Assembly (NCBI GenBank): GCA_036583965.1
Contig: JAZBQD010000015.1
Location: forward strand, 22,721,310 to 22,785,309
Origin: Prunella strophiata
Lineage: Eukaryota; Chordata; Aves; Passeriformes; Prunellidae
Direction: 5' to 3'
DNA: 64,000 bases
A program made the translations under genes and the position numbers. Every line of letters begins with the position of its first letter. The first letter of the stretch is position 1. Below the pieces are notes generated by a model, which was given only the letters and a program-made list of their open reading frames with translations, ran no database searches and was not told the DNA's origin. Below, one piece after another: positions 50,451-63,900 of this stretch.

Positions 50451-50576
50451 GGACTTTGTTCCTGAGAGGAAAAGAGCGCCTTTTGTCTCTTACTTTTGTC
50501 TCATGTGAGATTGATCAGGGCTAAGGTCTATAGCTGGCTGGATTGGACTGGACCAGCCTGGCACGTCAATCTTACA

Positions 50577-50582
50577 TCTCTT
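50577..50582. repeat. Target-site duplication TCTCTT, right copy
   Basis: Exact match to 50120-50125, directly after the LTR terminal CA. Confidence 0.9.
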
Positions 50583-51250
50583 CATCCTGGATTATTTAGA
50601 TTTTAGCTGTGCATCAGGCCCCACAGCCCTGCTCTGGGCATGGCACTCAGTGCCTGCTTCCCAGCTGGCTGCAGCTCTCACCATCACAGCACAACTGTTG
50701 GGCTTTCCCTACCTCAGCCACCCAGCTCAGTTCTGAAGCATGTCAATATCCCTTCAGTCTGTTTATGAAGGACATACTTCACAAAGGGCTCAACATTCTT
50801 CCCATCACAAGATTTTAGAACAGGAGGCTTACCCCAAATAATTTCCAAACATTCTCTTTCCACTATTTTATTGCCAAGTCTGTTGTCTTCTGATTAAATT
50901 TTTAGGAGGAGGAATGTGCAATGCATCCCAGAACACATCTCTGTGCTCAAAAGAAAGAGAGGGAGCTATTAACCAGAGTAGTGAATTAAAACTAATAAAC
51001 ACATCATTGCACCCAACATTTATGGAAAGGCTTCCTGTTGGAGGGAAAATCTGTGGCCAGTTCAAAACATATTCTTTTTTTTTAAGGAAAAATTATTCTC
51101 TCAGTATATTAAAAGTCACTTTTTATAGCCAGGTTCTAAATTTCTGAAACCTAAGATGTATTACGGGAACTTATAATATTAACTATATTTAGTGGGCATT
51201 TTATTGTCCATACAAGCCATGCTATTAAAGAAAATATTTCTTTCCTAAGC

Positions 51251-51305
51251 TATATATATATATATATGTGAGTGTGTGTGCACACATGTGCATGTATGCA
51301 TGTGT
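51251..51305. repeat. (TA)n/(TG)n microsatellite
   Basis: About eight TA dinucleotides run into degenerate TG and CA/TG repeats. It is a compound simple repeat. Confidence 0.88.
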
Positions 51306-54300
51306 CTGCTCTTGAAGAATTTCACATGGTCAGCAAAAGAGCTTTGTGTTTCATTTTAAATGAATATAAATGCTCAGAAGATCTGATGCAAAAGAAAGAA
51401 GAAATGGACAAAGCATTTGTGACTGCAAGCAGCCAAAACAGTTCCCAATCTGCTTACTAGCAAGAATTGGTCATATACCTTATAATAAGTTGTTGCTATT
51501 TTTTGCCCACACACAGAAAATGTTTTAAAGGTCTGTGTCTCTTCAGACTTCTAACTTGGGAAATAGTTAGGAGTGGTTTCCATACAAAAAAAAACCCAAG
51601 CAGATATGTTTGTATTTTAAATGAGAGGGGAAAAAAAGCACAAGAATAAAAGTAATGCTTCTGCTTGAGCACGTGTTTTCCTCTGTGGCAGTCTGCATGG
51701 AACAAAATAACAGCCTGGGTCTGCAGGCACTAGAGGGAAATGCTAAAAGTACAGTCTGCAGAAAGTAGAGATGACATCTGTCCAGCAATATCACAAATGA
51801 GGTGGTGGAAGGGGCATGTCCAGCCAATGTTTACTCAAAATTCTTAGTCAAAATACTGGCAAGTGAGCTCTGCTTTTCTTTTTTCCTCTTTTACCAGTAA
51901 CCTGGGAGGTTAGCTATGCAAAGGTAGCTCTCACAGTCATCTCACACTTGTTCAACAGCAGCATGAAGGGAACATGGAAGGAAGCTGCTTGCTACAAAAG
52001 TGGCCACCATGGATATATCCATTTACCAGTGCACTCAGACCCAGCTGCTGGGGTAAGCAAAGAAATGTTTGCCAATAACTGCTGCTTTCAACCAGTTGTC
52101 TTCCTAGCACAGAGAGAGGCCTTAAAAGTTGAGAACTGTAGATCTGACATCACACTCAATCTCAAAAGAGAATAAAAATCGTGATGGTCTTTTGCTTTAT
52201 TTTTCTTTTTCTGAGCCTGAAATGTAGTTGTTATCTCTTTAAAAGAAGGGAGAAGAGTGGCAAGCCATATCTCTTGTATACTTTCCTACTTTGTGTAAAC
52301 CTCATGTTGTCTTATCTTACCAGGGGATCGGTTGCACAACCACCACTCACAAAAGAAATCACAAGGTCATGAAAATCTTATGATCTGTCTGTGGTGAAAT
52401 TTCAAGCCAGCAACAATGAAAGTCTCTTCAGTGTGATCACACCTGACCTGGTTTCTTACAGAGGTTTCAGCAAAGCTCTGCTGTGAAAGGACAGAAAAAT
52501 GTACCTGATAGTGCCACCACCATATAGACCTACCCAAGCTGATCTGGTGAGTCCCTCCTTATATGCTCAGCCAGCCACAAAACCCAGTGTCTTACAGATT
52601 GAGCCACACAGATTGAGTAAGAAGAGAAGCTGGTGCTGGGCTTGGTGAGTTCTGTACATCAGGGAAGGAGCTGTTTACCAGAGGATGGTCAGGGTGCACC
52701 AGAGAGACAGCTTTCCTTACAAGTATTCTTTTACTCATCTGCTCATCCTGGAAGTCCTCTCTCTTTTGCCATTGCCAGTTCAGGTGCAGGTCAGGCTGTG
52801 TGCACTTCTTGCTTCTCCCTCTTATGACACTGTTTTGTACCTGTCCACACACAGGTGTGCACCCAAATTGCTGGCTGCAGCTCTTCTGCCACAGGCATTC
52901 AAACTGCTCAGCCTTGTAGTTGCCTTTGTCCTGGAAAACAAACAAACAAAAAACAACTGCCTTGCAGATATCAGAAATAGAAGGCCAAAGTTAAATCTGT
53001 CTTTCATAACAAGACTTAATCCAATTTATTGCTGAATTCAATGTGAAACTGAACATGTATTATGGCTTAGAAGGAACATCAGCCATACCTCAGACAGAAC
53101 AGTCCTTGAATATAAAGGTAAATCTCCTGAGGGCGAAGTGGGCAAGGAGAGCTGGGTTTATTATTCCAATTTTTTGAGCTTGCTATGATGGGCTAAAATC
53201 TCATGAAAACATGATTTGTTGGAAGATTTCTAATACTTCCTGCTTCTGCTGAGGCTGGAAGTACCACAAGAACGACATTTCTGTGGTATTTTGGTATTTC
53301 CACTTGTGGCCCCAGCTGGAACTAAGAAGGGAAGAGGCACACACACTTGGAAATGGTGGGGTTTTGGTCATCTGCCTTTTTTTAGAATCACAGGAAAGGT
53401 TTTTTCTAAGTCCACTTTGAGGCAACATATTTGGGGAGGTATTCTCATTCTAGCAGATGTTACATAAAATTATTACTTTTCAGTTACATAAAATTTGCAC
53501 TTCAGGTTGGAATTTTATGAAAAATGCCTCTCTGGCTTACTGGTTTATATGAACTCTACATAGTTCTGCAACATAAGAATTTCACGATATCAGTCATGCA
53601 TAATAATAATATAACAATCTAAAATAATAATGTAATAAATCCACTCACTAGTCATCATGGGCCAAACTCTGGCAACCCTTTGTAAAAATGTGCTGCAAAC
53701 ACATGCTCAAAAGTCTCCTAGCTCAGTCCCACTGGCCTTGAGCCAAGAAGTTATCTAACGGCAAATCAACAGACAAGTGTCACCAGAAATATCTCATACC
53801 TAAACAGCTCAGCTGTGAGCATAAGTTATTCCATTTCAGATGTGGAAAGATTTAATTGGGTTCTATGCAATTAACAAACCTCAATTATGAGTAATTTTTT
53901 AGTCATGCTTACTTTTGGCTAAGCCTTTCTTTTTTCCTTCTCTCAGCTCTCGCTCTTGAAACACCTGCAAGTAGATGCATGGAGGTGGGACAGTGGCTCT
54001 GGCCAGAACTCTGATAAAATGTCTCCTTGGTACAGATTTTAATTGTTTTTATGAAAACAGCTGCTCTCCTTAGAGAATGTGCCCATGGGCAAAGCTGTTT
54101 TCACTTCTAACAAAGGCCTGAGGAGATGCATGGACAAAAATCACCTGCTAGAAACAGTGAACCAGTGTGTCTCCAACCCAGCCCAGTGCTGCTCCCCATC
54201 CTGCTAACCTGGACAACCCTGCATCCATGCTTGGCAGGTCTCAGTCACCTCTGGTGGACAAATGGTCTGGTCTGCCTCTAATAAGAGCTGGGGCAGCAGT

Positions 54301-54574
54301 CCAAGGCAGGGTAGATGCTTTTGAATCACCTGGTGGAATGCACCTCCATGCTATGCCTAAATACCCTGCTTCCACTGGGAGTGTAACTTGTGCTTTCCCT
54401 CCAGCTCTCCTATTACACAGTGCATATCTTGAACCATCATTTACCTCCTGAAATTTTAACCATGTCAGCTTTCTAAATACAGGCCTGTCCCATATTACTG
54501 TTCAACAAAAGTCTTTGGAATCAACAGAGGATGAATTTTATTAATCTACTTCAACCTATATATGAAGATAATTG

Positions 54575-54598
54575 AAAAAAAAAAAAAAAAAAAAAAAA
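54575..54598. repeat. Poly(A) run, 24 nt
   Basis: A perfect run of 24 A. The sequence upstream shows no retrogene or SINE that it could be the tail of. Confidence 0.95.
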
Positions 54599-56253
54599 CC
54601 AACCTAGAAACAAATCAATTTTGACTATGAAAAAAGAATTCTGAGACTGAAAACCAGGGTTACTGGAGAAAAGATTTTACAGATGTTGATTGTGCTCATG
54701 ATGGGACAAAGAACAGCAGCTTCCTCCCAACTTGAACTCAGATTGTTCATTCTCCACAGTTAGCTGTCCTGGAGTCTATGTAAACTTGTGCTCCTCCACA
54801 CTGCTGTTCTGCAAAGTGGTGCTCTTTGAATGGAAGGGAAATTTTACTCCAACTTCAGTAAAGCAGGGCTCAGAGACCTCAAGCAAATGGGAAAAATGTT
54901 AGTCCAGAGACAGAAGCAGTATAGCATGACCAGAGGTAATCCTCTTTAGCAGAGGCTTAGAGGCAAGGCTAACACAGCAATATTATTTCAGGCCCACACT
55001 CAAGATGACTGCAAATATTTGTGTTGATGAGCACTAACCTGGGTGCCTTTGCCCAGCTCTCCTCTGCTCAGCATGGCTGGACAGCCAGCATGCCACCACA
55101 GCCTGCAGCCTCTCACCCTGGCTGAGGGTGCTTGCTGGAAGGAAGCAGTACCAGGTCTGATGGTACAAAATGTAACCAAGGGAATGCAAAACTGACATCT
55201 AAAATGTAGGAGAGAAAAGAGAAATCCATGGTTGGACTTCTCTGAGCTTCTCTGCAAGGCTCTGCTCTATGCTGCTGAACTATCCCTTGAGATGTCCAGT
55301 AGGTACACAGGACACTGTGTCTTCACTACTGAAGGCAACAGCTTCTGTTATAGATCAAAATTTCATTTATTTCAAACTCTTCAGTCTGAGGCAAACATCA
55401 TGGAAGTCTGAAGGCCTTTTTCCTCAAGGACATAACAGAGAGGGACACATTACCTGTACCTTAAAAGCCAAAATCTTACTAGATTTTACATTAAAAAAAT
55501 TAACCTTTAATGGAAAAACATCTGAATATTTTGTTCCTGATAGACTAGTTATTTCAAATTAAAAAAAAAAAAAAGTCTGTCACAAAAATTCACAGTTACC
55601 AAAAACTATCAGAAATATTTAATACTCTTATGAACATAACCAGAGAGTAATTAAGCTTTGGAAAAGAAACCTCTGCAATAACAGTGGTTATGTGCTATGT
55701 CCTCATTTGCTGGGGTGAAAACTAAAATCTAACAAGAGAACTTGCAGATTTAACATAAAATAACAGCCAGGGAATATAAATAAAATGTAATATAGCAAAT
55801 GGGGAATAATTATTTTGTGGATTTATGACACCTGTTTCCCTGTTCCATATTCAGGACTGCTAAGGGAAAAGAAAAAGGTACTCACAGAGGTGAAAAGTTC
55901 TCATAATTCTTTGTTATTATTATTTTTCAAATAATTTCTAAATATATGCTTACCACACAGTTCTTTATGAAGAAAAAAAGGCTAAGCTATAAATAATTTT
56001 TCCTCCTCTGGGATTTATTTTAACCTGCAAATTTTTTTCTGTTGTCAGAAATGGGAAAACACAGAAAATATGCAGGTTTAGATTAGTTTTAGTCTAGGAT
56101 CTTGCTTTTAATTAGATTTTTTTTTAATACTGACAGTGGTCTTGCAAAAAAAAATGGCACCAGAATGCCAAGGCCCATCTGGTCAAGGATGTCAAGGACA
56201 TCAAGAAGGGCTTCTTCAAATACATCAATAACAAAAGAAAAACTAAGGACAAT

Positions 56254-56907
56254 GTGGGACCATTATTAAATGGAGCAGGGACACTGGTAACAGAGGATGC
56301 AGAGAAGGCAGAGCTACCAAATGACTTCTTTGCATTGGTCTCCACTGACAAGACCAGTCCTTCAGGGATCTCTGACCCAGGAGCCCAGGGTAAGGGGATG
56401 CTGGAAGGAAGACCTTTCCTTGGTCATGGAGGGTTGTGTCAGAGAACACCCAGGCAAACCTGACATCCACAAGTCCATCGGCTCTGAGGGGATGCATCCA
56501 CAAGTGCTGAGAGAGTTGGGGACACCACAGGCAGGCCACTCATGGTCATCTTTGAAAGGTCATGGACATCAGGAGAGCTGCCTGAGGACTGGGAGGAAGC
56601 AAATGTTGCTCCAGTCTTCCAAAAGAGGACAAGGAAGAAGGACACAGGGAACTAGAGGTCATTCAGCCTCACCTCAGTGCCTGGAAAGGTGATGGAGCAC
56701 CTCATTCTGGAGGCCATCACTGTCCACATGGATGACAAGAAGGTGATCAGGAGTAGTCAGCATGGATTCACTAAAGGTAAATCACACTTGACCAGCCTGA
56801 TTGTCTTCTATGCTGAAACAACTGCCTGGAGGGATGAGGGGAGAGCAGTGGATATTGTCTGCCTTGACTTCAGCAAGGCTTTTGACACTCTCACAACATC
56901 CTCATAG
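56254..56907 (+). pseudogene. CR1 ORF2 reverse transcriptase remnant
   Basis: Successive plus-strand frames carry the RT N-terminal half. They include GTLVTEDAEKAELPNDFFAL, then after a frame change PDIHKSIGSEGMHPQVLREL, then in a third frame EHLILEAITVHMDDKKVIRS, HGFTKGKSHLTSL and DIVCLDFSKAFDT. The frame changes show it cannot make enzyme. The YADD-type catalytic motif region that should follow is out of frame. Confidence 0.88.
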
Positions 56908-57372
56908 GCAAACTCAGGGAAGTGTGGACTGGGTGAGCAGACACAGAGGTGGTTTGAGAACTGGCTGAACAGCAGATCCCAGAGGCTTGCACAAGGTCTA
57001 GTTAGAGGCCTGTCACTGGTGGTGTCCCTCAAGGTTCAGTACTGGTGCCAGTATTGTTTAACTTTTCACCAATAACTTGGGTGAATGGGCAGAGGCCTCC
57101 TCAGCAAATTCCCTGACAACACAAAGCTGGGAGGAGCAGCTGATAGCCCAGAGTGCTGTGCAGCCCTTCAGAATGACCCTGACAGGCTGGAGAGATGGGC
57201 ACAGAAGAACCATCTGAAACTCAACAAAGGTGAATGGGGGGTCCTGCACCTGGGGAGGAAGAACCTGCACCAGTACAGGCTGGGGGCTGACCTGCTGGAA
57301 ACAGCTCTGCAGAGAAGGACCTGGGGGTCCTGGAGGACAGCAAAGAATGTCAAAGGCATCCTGTAGTACATT

Positions 57373-57909
57373 TTGAAGATCATTGCCAGCAGGTCCAGGG
57401 AGGTGACCCTGCCCCTCTACTCAGCCCAAGTGAGGCCACATCTGGAGTGCTCTGTCCAGTTCTGGGCTCCTCAGGACAAGAGAGACATGGAGCTGCTGGA
57501 GTGGGTCCAGAGGAGGGCTACAAAGATCATGAGGGGACTGCAGCATCTCTCTTACGAGGAAAGGCTGAGGGAGCTGTGCCTGTTCAGCCTTGAGAAGAGA
57601 CAACTGAGAGGGGACCTCATCAATGTCTATCAGTCTCTGAAGGGAGGGTGTCAAGAGGATGGACCAGGCATCTTCACAGTGGTGCCAAGCAACAAGACAA
57701 GAGGCAATGGACAGAAACTGATGCACAGGAAGTTCCACCTGACCATGAGGAAAAACTTCTTTACTGTGCAAGTGACCAAGCACTGGAACAGATTTCCCAG
57801 AGAGTCTGTGAAGTCTCCCTCACTGGAAATATTCAAGAACAGTCTGGACACAATCCTGTGCCATGTACTCTGGGATGACCCTGATAGAACAGGGAGGTTG
57901 GATCAATGA
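57373..57909 (+). pseudogene. CR1 ORF2 C-terminal remnant, open for 178 codons
   Basis: The longest CR1 frame in the window. It reads [39 protein letters not shown] and [20 protein letters not shown], then [20 protein letters not shown] near the end, the conserved tail of CR1 ORF2. It starts inside the domain without a proper upstream start, so it is a fossil. It being open suggests a moderate age. Confidence 0.88.
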
Positions 57910-57980
57910 CCCACTGTGGTCTGCTCCAATCTGATGCATTCTGTGAAATCTGTGAGTCTGTGAATTTGTGATTCTGTCAT

Positions 57981-60900
57981 TCTCTCCCTCAACTGCGTTC
58001 AGGTACATACACAGGCTTCTATACCAATTACCATAAACACACCAAAGGGATTAATAGCTTCTGCCTTATTGTCTCTTCCATCCAACTTCCCTCTGACTGG
58101 TTTCTAAGTACAGTGTCTCATATCACAGCAAGTCACATACTGTTATAATCCACTCCACCTCCACCAGCAGTGGTGACTGTGGTACCAGCAGGTTGCACAC
58201 TCAGCACTATTACAGTTAGTGATGGGTGAGCTCCCGGGCAGCAGTGATAAACCCCTGAGACCTTTCCCTGCCTCCCAAGGAATGCAGCAGGGTCACAGCT
58301 TGAGTGGCCTCAGATACTTGCAGAGATGGGCACCCTGGAAAGGCTTATCAATAAATAAATCCATGACTTTAGGTGCTTAATTAAACCCGAGGGACAAAAT
58401 CCTCCCTCCACTAACGAGCAGGGAAGAGGGATAACTGCTCTGTTTGGGAATGCAGGAAAAAGGCCATACTTATAAAAGTGGAATTCACACTGAGCCAGTA
58501 ATTTTTTCAACTGTTTTTGAGCGCCAGTGCTGGTTCTTAAATGCATGATGAAGCTCTTGCAAAAGCAAACACGTTTTCAGAACAGATGCCAGGAGATGGG
58601 TAGACAGTAGGACACAAAGGCTCTAGACTCCATTTGCTGTCCAAATGCTTGCCCCTGAACTCCCAGTAGTCAAGTAACTTCGTGAATTACTTTAACCTTT
58701 GCTTCTCAGAAAACACACTTTACTTTGATCTTTGAACCATGATCAATAGAAGGTGCAGAATGGCAGGGAAGAATTTTTCGGCTCAAGGGGGAAACAATGT
58801 AGTTCAAAATGCTCAAATAGCCTTAAAAAGCTCCCAGTAGAATGTGTCCGGAAATTGCAGACCAGTTATTTGCTTCTTCCTGATGGTTTAAAATAGTATC
58901 ACAAATTCAGTTCCCATCTTCATTCTGTGGGATAAGAGCAAGACCTGCATATGACAAGGACTTTTCCTTGTCACAGCAGAATTTGCTTGAACCCAGACTG
59001 AATTTGATCCCCTATCGTACAGCTACAATACAGTGGATGCAGGTGCCATGTGACTACACTGTCTATCACATTATTCCAGAAGTTCCTACACATAAATAAT
59101 GAACATTTAACAAACAGCTACATCAGCTGAGCAGCTTCCAAGAAGCATTGGTCTACCACAGGAAAAATGTACTTTTTGCAGCAGAAATAGCAGCATTTCA
59201 CAGTCACTCAGGGAGGTTGTTTCCAAGAATAAGAGCCACAGGCATGTGTGCAAATTAACTGGTAGTAAACATTCTGACTCTGGTTATAGTCACTGGGCCA
59301 AGTTCTGTTTGACACTGTATCTGAACCATCTTCAGAGTGGTTTGCTGTAATTCCTGAAAATTACTGCCCTAGATCCACAGGTGCATTAAACTGATGCCAT
59401 TCATTTTATTCTGATGTCAAACACATACTGCAGTTGTGGATTACATAATAAGTTCACTTATTTTTCTCCATTAGAACACCAGGTTGGCTATATTCCTTCC
59501 TTAACCATAGTTGAACACCCCTCAGGTTTGCATCCAGTGATAGTCACTCAAAGATGCTACAGCTCCTTATCTGTTTGTCATCCTGAGGTTGAGTGCAGTG
59601 CTCGTCATCTTACCCCTGCACAGCAGCCAGGGGAGTTTAAGGACACTTTTACAGTCCAGGGTGGTGTCCTCTGAGTACACATTCAAAAACATCATCACAT
59701 TTACAAACAATTAGTTCTTGTAGTGCCACACTGAGTCAAGACCTTGCTGCAGGTGCTTGGACATCTGCTGCCTGCATCACTGCTCCCTATCTGATCCTCC
59801 AGGCAGGTATGGTGGAAGCAGAGAACTCCAGTATTTACTGAAAATCAAGCAACAGAGAGGTGAAAGGAAATATTTTGGCTCCAAATGTATCCTTGTGATG
59901 GACAGCAGAATATACTGAAGGATTGAGAATGTAAATTGCATCTATGACCCAAATGAACACACTTGCTTTTTTTTCTGTAGCCCAGTGGTGAGCACTCCTC
60001 TCAAACATCTTGCTAGTAAATACAAACTCAAACACATCTGTAGCATTTGTATGTGCACAAGCCAGACCCATCAGTGAGGCTCATGCCATGCCAGTTCTCA
60101 AAGTGTTGACATGATGTGAGAAGGACCCAGCAGCAAAGGGGAGGAAGAGAGCAGCAAAACCAAGAGTTTAATTCATCAGTGCTGTGTAGGGGGTGGGATG
60201 GATGGCACAGAACCAGGTTTTGCTCTGCTTGTCCCCTCACTAAAATACTGGTGGCAGGACAGATATTGCAGCTAAGGCCAGTATTAAAGCCGTTAAGAAA
60301 TTCAATTCACTTTTCAGCTTCTACACAATAAACACAATGCCACGGGTTTATTAGATGAGTATCTCATAGCAATTGCCAGCTTTATCAGCCCAGGTCCTTT
60401 AAGAGATAAGAAATTTTAGCATCTGCTGACCTGAAATACCTGCTGAAGTTTAAGCTGACATTTTTCCCTCCTGTTTGCCCAGAGTGTAAGCATGCATAGC
60501 ACAGCTGTGCCAAGCACAGCTCAGCCAAGTGGCATTATCTCTGCTCCTTACCAGGGTGGTGTCCCACATCTTACACCACACTAAACCATAACAGGGATAC
60601 ATTTTGTGTTGGCAAAGCAGATATGTGAAAGATTTTACAATGTATTGTATTTGGATACTTTTAGGTACAATTAGGGAATGATGGTAAATTATTAGCAATA
60701 TTTTTGTGGTAAGCCAAACAATTCGTGACAGCTGAAAAGTGGTTAGAATATGTCAGGACATGTTTTTTATTCATAGTCCAGAGGTGGAGCAAAGCAATTA
60801 TCTTTCCTGTACTGCAATCAGACTTACATTTTAATTTAAATCATATGTAAAAACTACATACCTTCATCTCACAAAATTAGTGTGAAACTAGTAATCTGCC

Positions 60901-63900
60901 TTTGTATAACTGGATTCTACCAGAATATCCTGTCAGTATTTGGGTCTTTCAGGGCACAGTGGAAGGCAGCTCTCTCCATTCTGACCTGATGTAAACAATA
61001 GTTCAGCTCCACAGCAAAGTTGACCCAGATGACTGCCAGCACTCCCTTCCAGAAAACAGTTCTGTGATTCAGAAATGAACAACAGATAACCCTTAATTGA
61101 CTTTAGGTTGTGTGTCTTCTGATGAATTCCTTTATGTTGTTGTTCAATTACTTACAGTTGCTTATAAATCAACAGAAATTATTCTTAAAGTCAGTGCAAA
61201 CACATGGCCATTTCTGGCAATGTACTACAATAATTTTTCAGAGCTATATGAAGGCTATCTTTGATGTACAAAATATTAAATTAATCATATAAAATATGTC
61301 AGTACAGATATTAAAAAAATATCAATTCACAAGAATATTCAGTGGTGTGGTACAGAACATCCTGTTCTTCCCAAATAAAATTTTTGAGCTTCAATAACAG
61401 ATGCCCCCACCTCTATTTGCACTAATTTTAAAATTCCTTACACCTGTGAATTTCTAGTACTGTAGTTCTTATTGCCTCTGTCTACAGGAAACACGGTTTT
61501 AAAGTGTTGGTTTTTTTCAGACTGTGAAGTATATGAGAACAGCCCTCCACCATAAGACAGTAGTCCTTGCTGCATTCAGTTCATTGTAGTGTGCTAATAA
61601 TATGGCAATTTGTACCAATGGGAACAATGGGCAGCTCACTCTAAGCACTATTCCTATAAGAACTGTGCATGGGAGCTTGTCTGCAAGCAGCAGATTCAGA
61701 AAGATGCTGCATAGATCTGTAAGTGACATGTTCAGTGTCTCAGCCTGCTGCTAAGGAAATGCACGTTCTATTTTCTTTTTTTTTTTTTAATCCAACCAGC
61801 CATCATATAATCTCACTGCTTTTTACTTCAGGAAATCAAGTTCCCTGTTTCACAAGGTCCTGGAAGACATTTTTCTCAGATCAGCCTGACAACATCATCC
61901 ACATGTCAGGGTAAAATGTCATTAAGGATAAAACATGAGTTTCCAGCATAACATTTTCCACTCTCTTTCCTAATGCAGTAGTTCTTTCAAACATGCTCTC
62001 ATGGCCATAAAAGGTACCTTTGTCAATGAGATAGGAGCTACTAAGCTCCTCTGACAATTCTACTTTCCAATCCTCAAAAGCATTGCTTCACTTTGGATAT
62101 TCCTAGACCATCTCTGTTTCTGTTTTTTGTACAGGGTCTGAGATGATGCTTCACTAAAACACTGTACAGTTTGTGACTGCTGGGCCCCTAGAAGGTGAGT
62201 ACACAAGCAAACCATAAGCATTAAATATTACCCCCATAATGTAGTATTAGTTGTTCATGAAGCTGAAAGTGAATCTCCCAAGGTTCTTATACTTCCTGTC
62301 TCTTATACTTGCAAGTATTTTCAGATGAGACTGTTCTACTAACTGGTTTCATTAGACAGCTTTAAGCTATGTGCAGTTTTGTGCTGTTGGGTTTTAAAAC
62401 TTCACACACTCCTTGGTTTAAAAAGTAATGCCTACTCTACTGTTTCCTGCTTAGCCCTTTTCCTTCTTGTCTTTACTGTCTTTATCTTCTATGTAGAAAT
62501 AAACACAGATTCTTCCTTCTGTGCCCTATGACTGCAGCAAAAAAAGGGCACTACATCCCAGCTGAGACCAAAGACTCCTCTGCCAGCCATCTTTCCTTGT
62601 AGAAGTTGACATGCCAGAAAGTTTGAAGGTACAGCCAAATAGAAAAGGTCTGGTTTGGCTGGCATAACTAGAAAGCATGCCAAGCCATTGAGGTGACTGT
62701 ACACATATAGAAAAATAAATACATAAAATGATATATAGGGTCACTTTGACCACTGCAAAAGCATGCCAAAATATTGTCACTGTCTTGGCTCTGCTGTTTT
62801 AATGGGTTTTGCAGCCCAGCCAAAACCAGGCCCTCCATTAGCAGCTTCATTCACTTGCTCTTCTCTGCACAGGCAGAGCAACAGAACCATTTAAACCCCA
62901 GGTGCTCAGCATAGCAAACTCCTTGTTTGTAAAGAACAGGGGGTCTGGTTTGGATCCCTCTGCTTACACTTTCTGGTTTTCTCATTTTTAAGATAGCAGT
63001 GGACCCCTTGATGCCTGGAAGACTCAGAAAGGGGTGCAGTTAGGGAATGTCAGGAGGTCAGCTGTGTCCCAGCACTTTCCTTTCAGTTTCTCCATAAGAC
63101 AGTCTTTCCCTGTGAGAAATCTTCACTCCCATTACTATTCCTACTGGTTTTAAAGCCCCATGCAGACATTTGAATTTGTTTTCCCTGCTTCCCTGCCACT
63201 TACCACCTTTCCTCCTCTGCTTTTCAAGGAAGGTACATGCTGGGCACAGTGACATTTTCCTTCTCAGTGAGGCTACCAGGTACCAGAATGATTAAGAGAT
63301 AACATGAGAGTGACACAATACATGGTGCAATGTAGCAATAGAAACACCTCACTTTGTTCCCATTGGACTACTCTGATTAATATTCTGCCAAGTGGCTTCT
63401 GCAAATGGAGTCAGTGAGCAACCCACTCACTCACCAGAGCAACTCCTGGCCAGGGAAAAGTAGCTGCCTCATGACTTACCTAGGATGTTCAGCTTTGCTG
63501 AACAAAGATGGTTATAGGCCCCCTTTTTGGTACCAAAGAGGACTTTTATAAGTTTTTCTGTAGTGTACTGAGCTCTGACAAACTGGAAAACCAGAAAAAT
63601 ATCTCAGCTTCCAAGTGTATGTAAATTTCCCTGGTCCGATGCTACCCCAGTGAACTCCTGTTGTATAAAACAGAGGGATGGGAACAGTCTCTTCAGGAAA
63701 AGCTTCACAGATATTAGTTTAGCAGGAAGTAGAAACACAGTAATTCCCAATGGACATCCTAATTCTCTTGGATGGTGTTTCTAAATGCACATCTGGTACT
63801 CAAGAGCTGGTTTTTCTGTGTTAAAGACATGTGATTTGGTATACCTGTGTCCTTTTTTGGATGTTGAAGAGCATGGTACTGGTACTTGGAGAACACTTAC

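Larger units (their letters stand above)
50126..50576 (+). mobile_element. Solo LTR, class II-like, with perfect 6-bp TSD
   Basis: The 451-bp block starts TGTTGTATTG and ends CAATCTTACA, and is flanked by TCTCTT on both sides. In plus orientation U3 has a C-rich tract (about 50230-50345), then a TATA-like CCTTAAAACC (50361-50370), then AATAAA (50445-50450), about 80 bp further, followed by a T-rich U5. No internal retroviral sequence is present, so one LTR remains after recombination. The perfect duplication and clean signals suggest it is not very old. I do not know the family name. Confidence 0.88.
50583..56149. other. Unique DNA, no gene seen
   Basis: No recognisable gene. Simple repeats are a TA/TG stretch at 51251-51305, a 24-nt A run at 54575-54598 and a shorter A run near 55560-55574. 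Overlapping frames near 52590-53035 on both strands (116-117 codons) have no known motif. Confidence 0.55.
56150..57980 (+). mobile_element. CR1 LINE, 5'-truncated, about 1.8 kb
   Basis: CR1 in plus orientation, from the region just upstream of the reverse transcriptase to the 3' end, where degenerate ATTCTGTG-type octamers appear (57940-57985). It is closely similar over its whole length to the inverted CR1 at 7719-9480, so both belong to the same subfamily. Near 56178 it lacks about 13 bases present in the other copy, between two copies of ATCTGG, a slippage-type deletion. Frames are broken in the RT part, but the last 178 codons remain open. Confidence 0.93.

Noticed and set aside
54575..54598. 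Poly(A) run as the tail of a retrogene
   Set aside because: No coding or SINE sequence precedes it and no flanking duplication is visible.
58300..58560. Promoter-like TATA region
   Set aside because: A TATAAA-like string alone in AT-rich DNA is expected by chance; no CCAAT, poly(A) signal or LTR ends accompany it.
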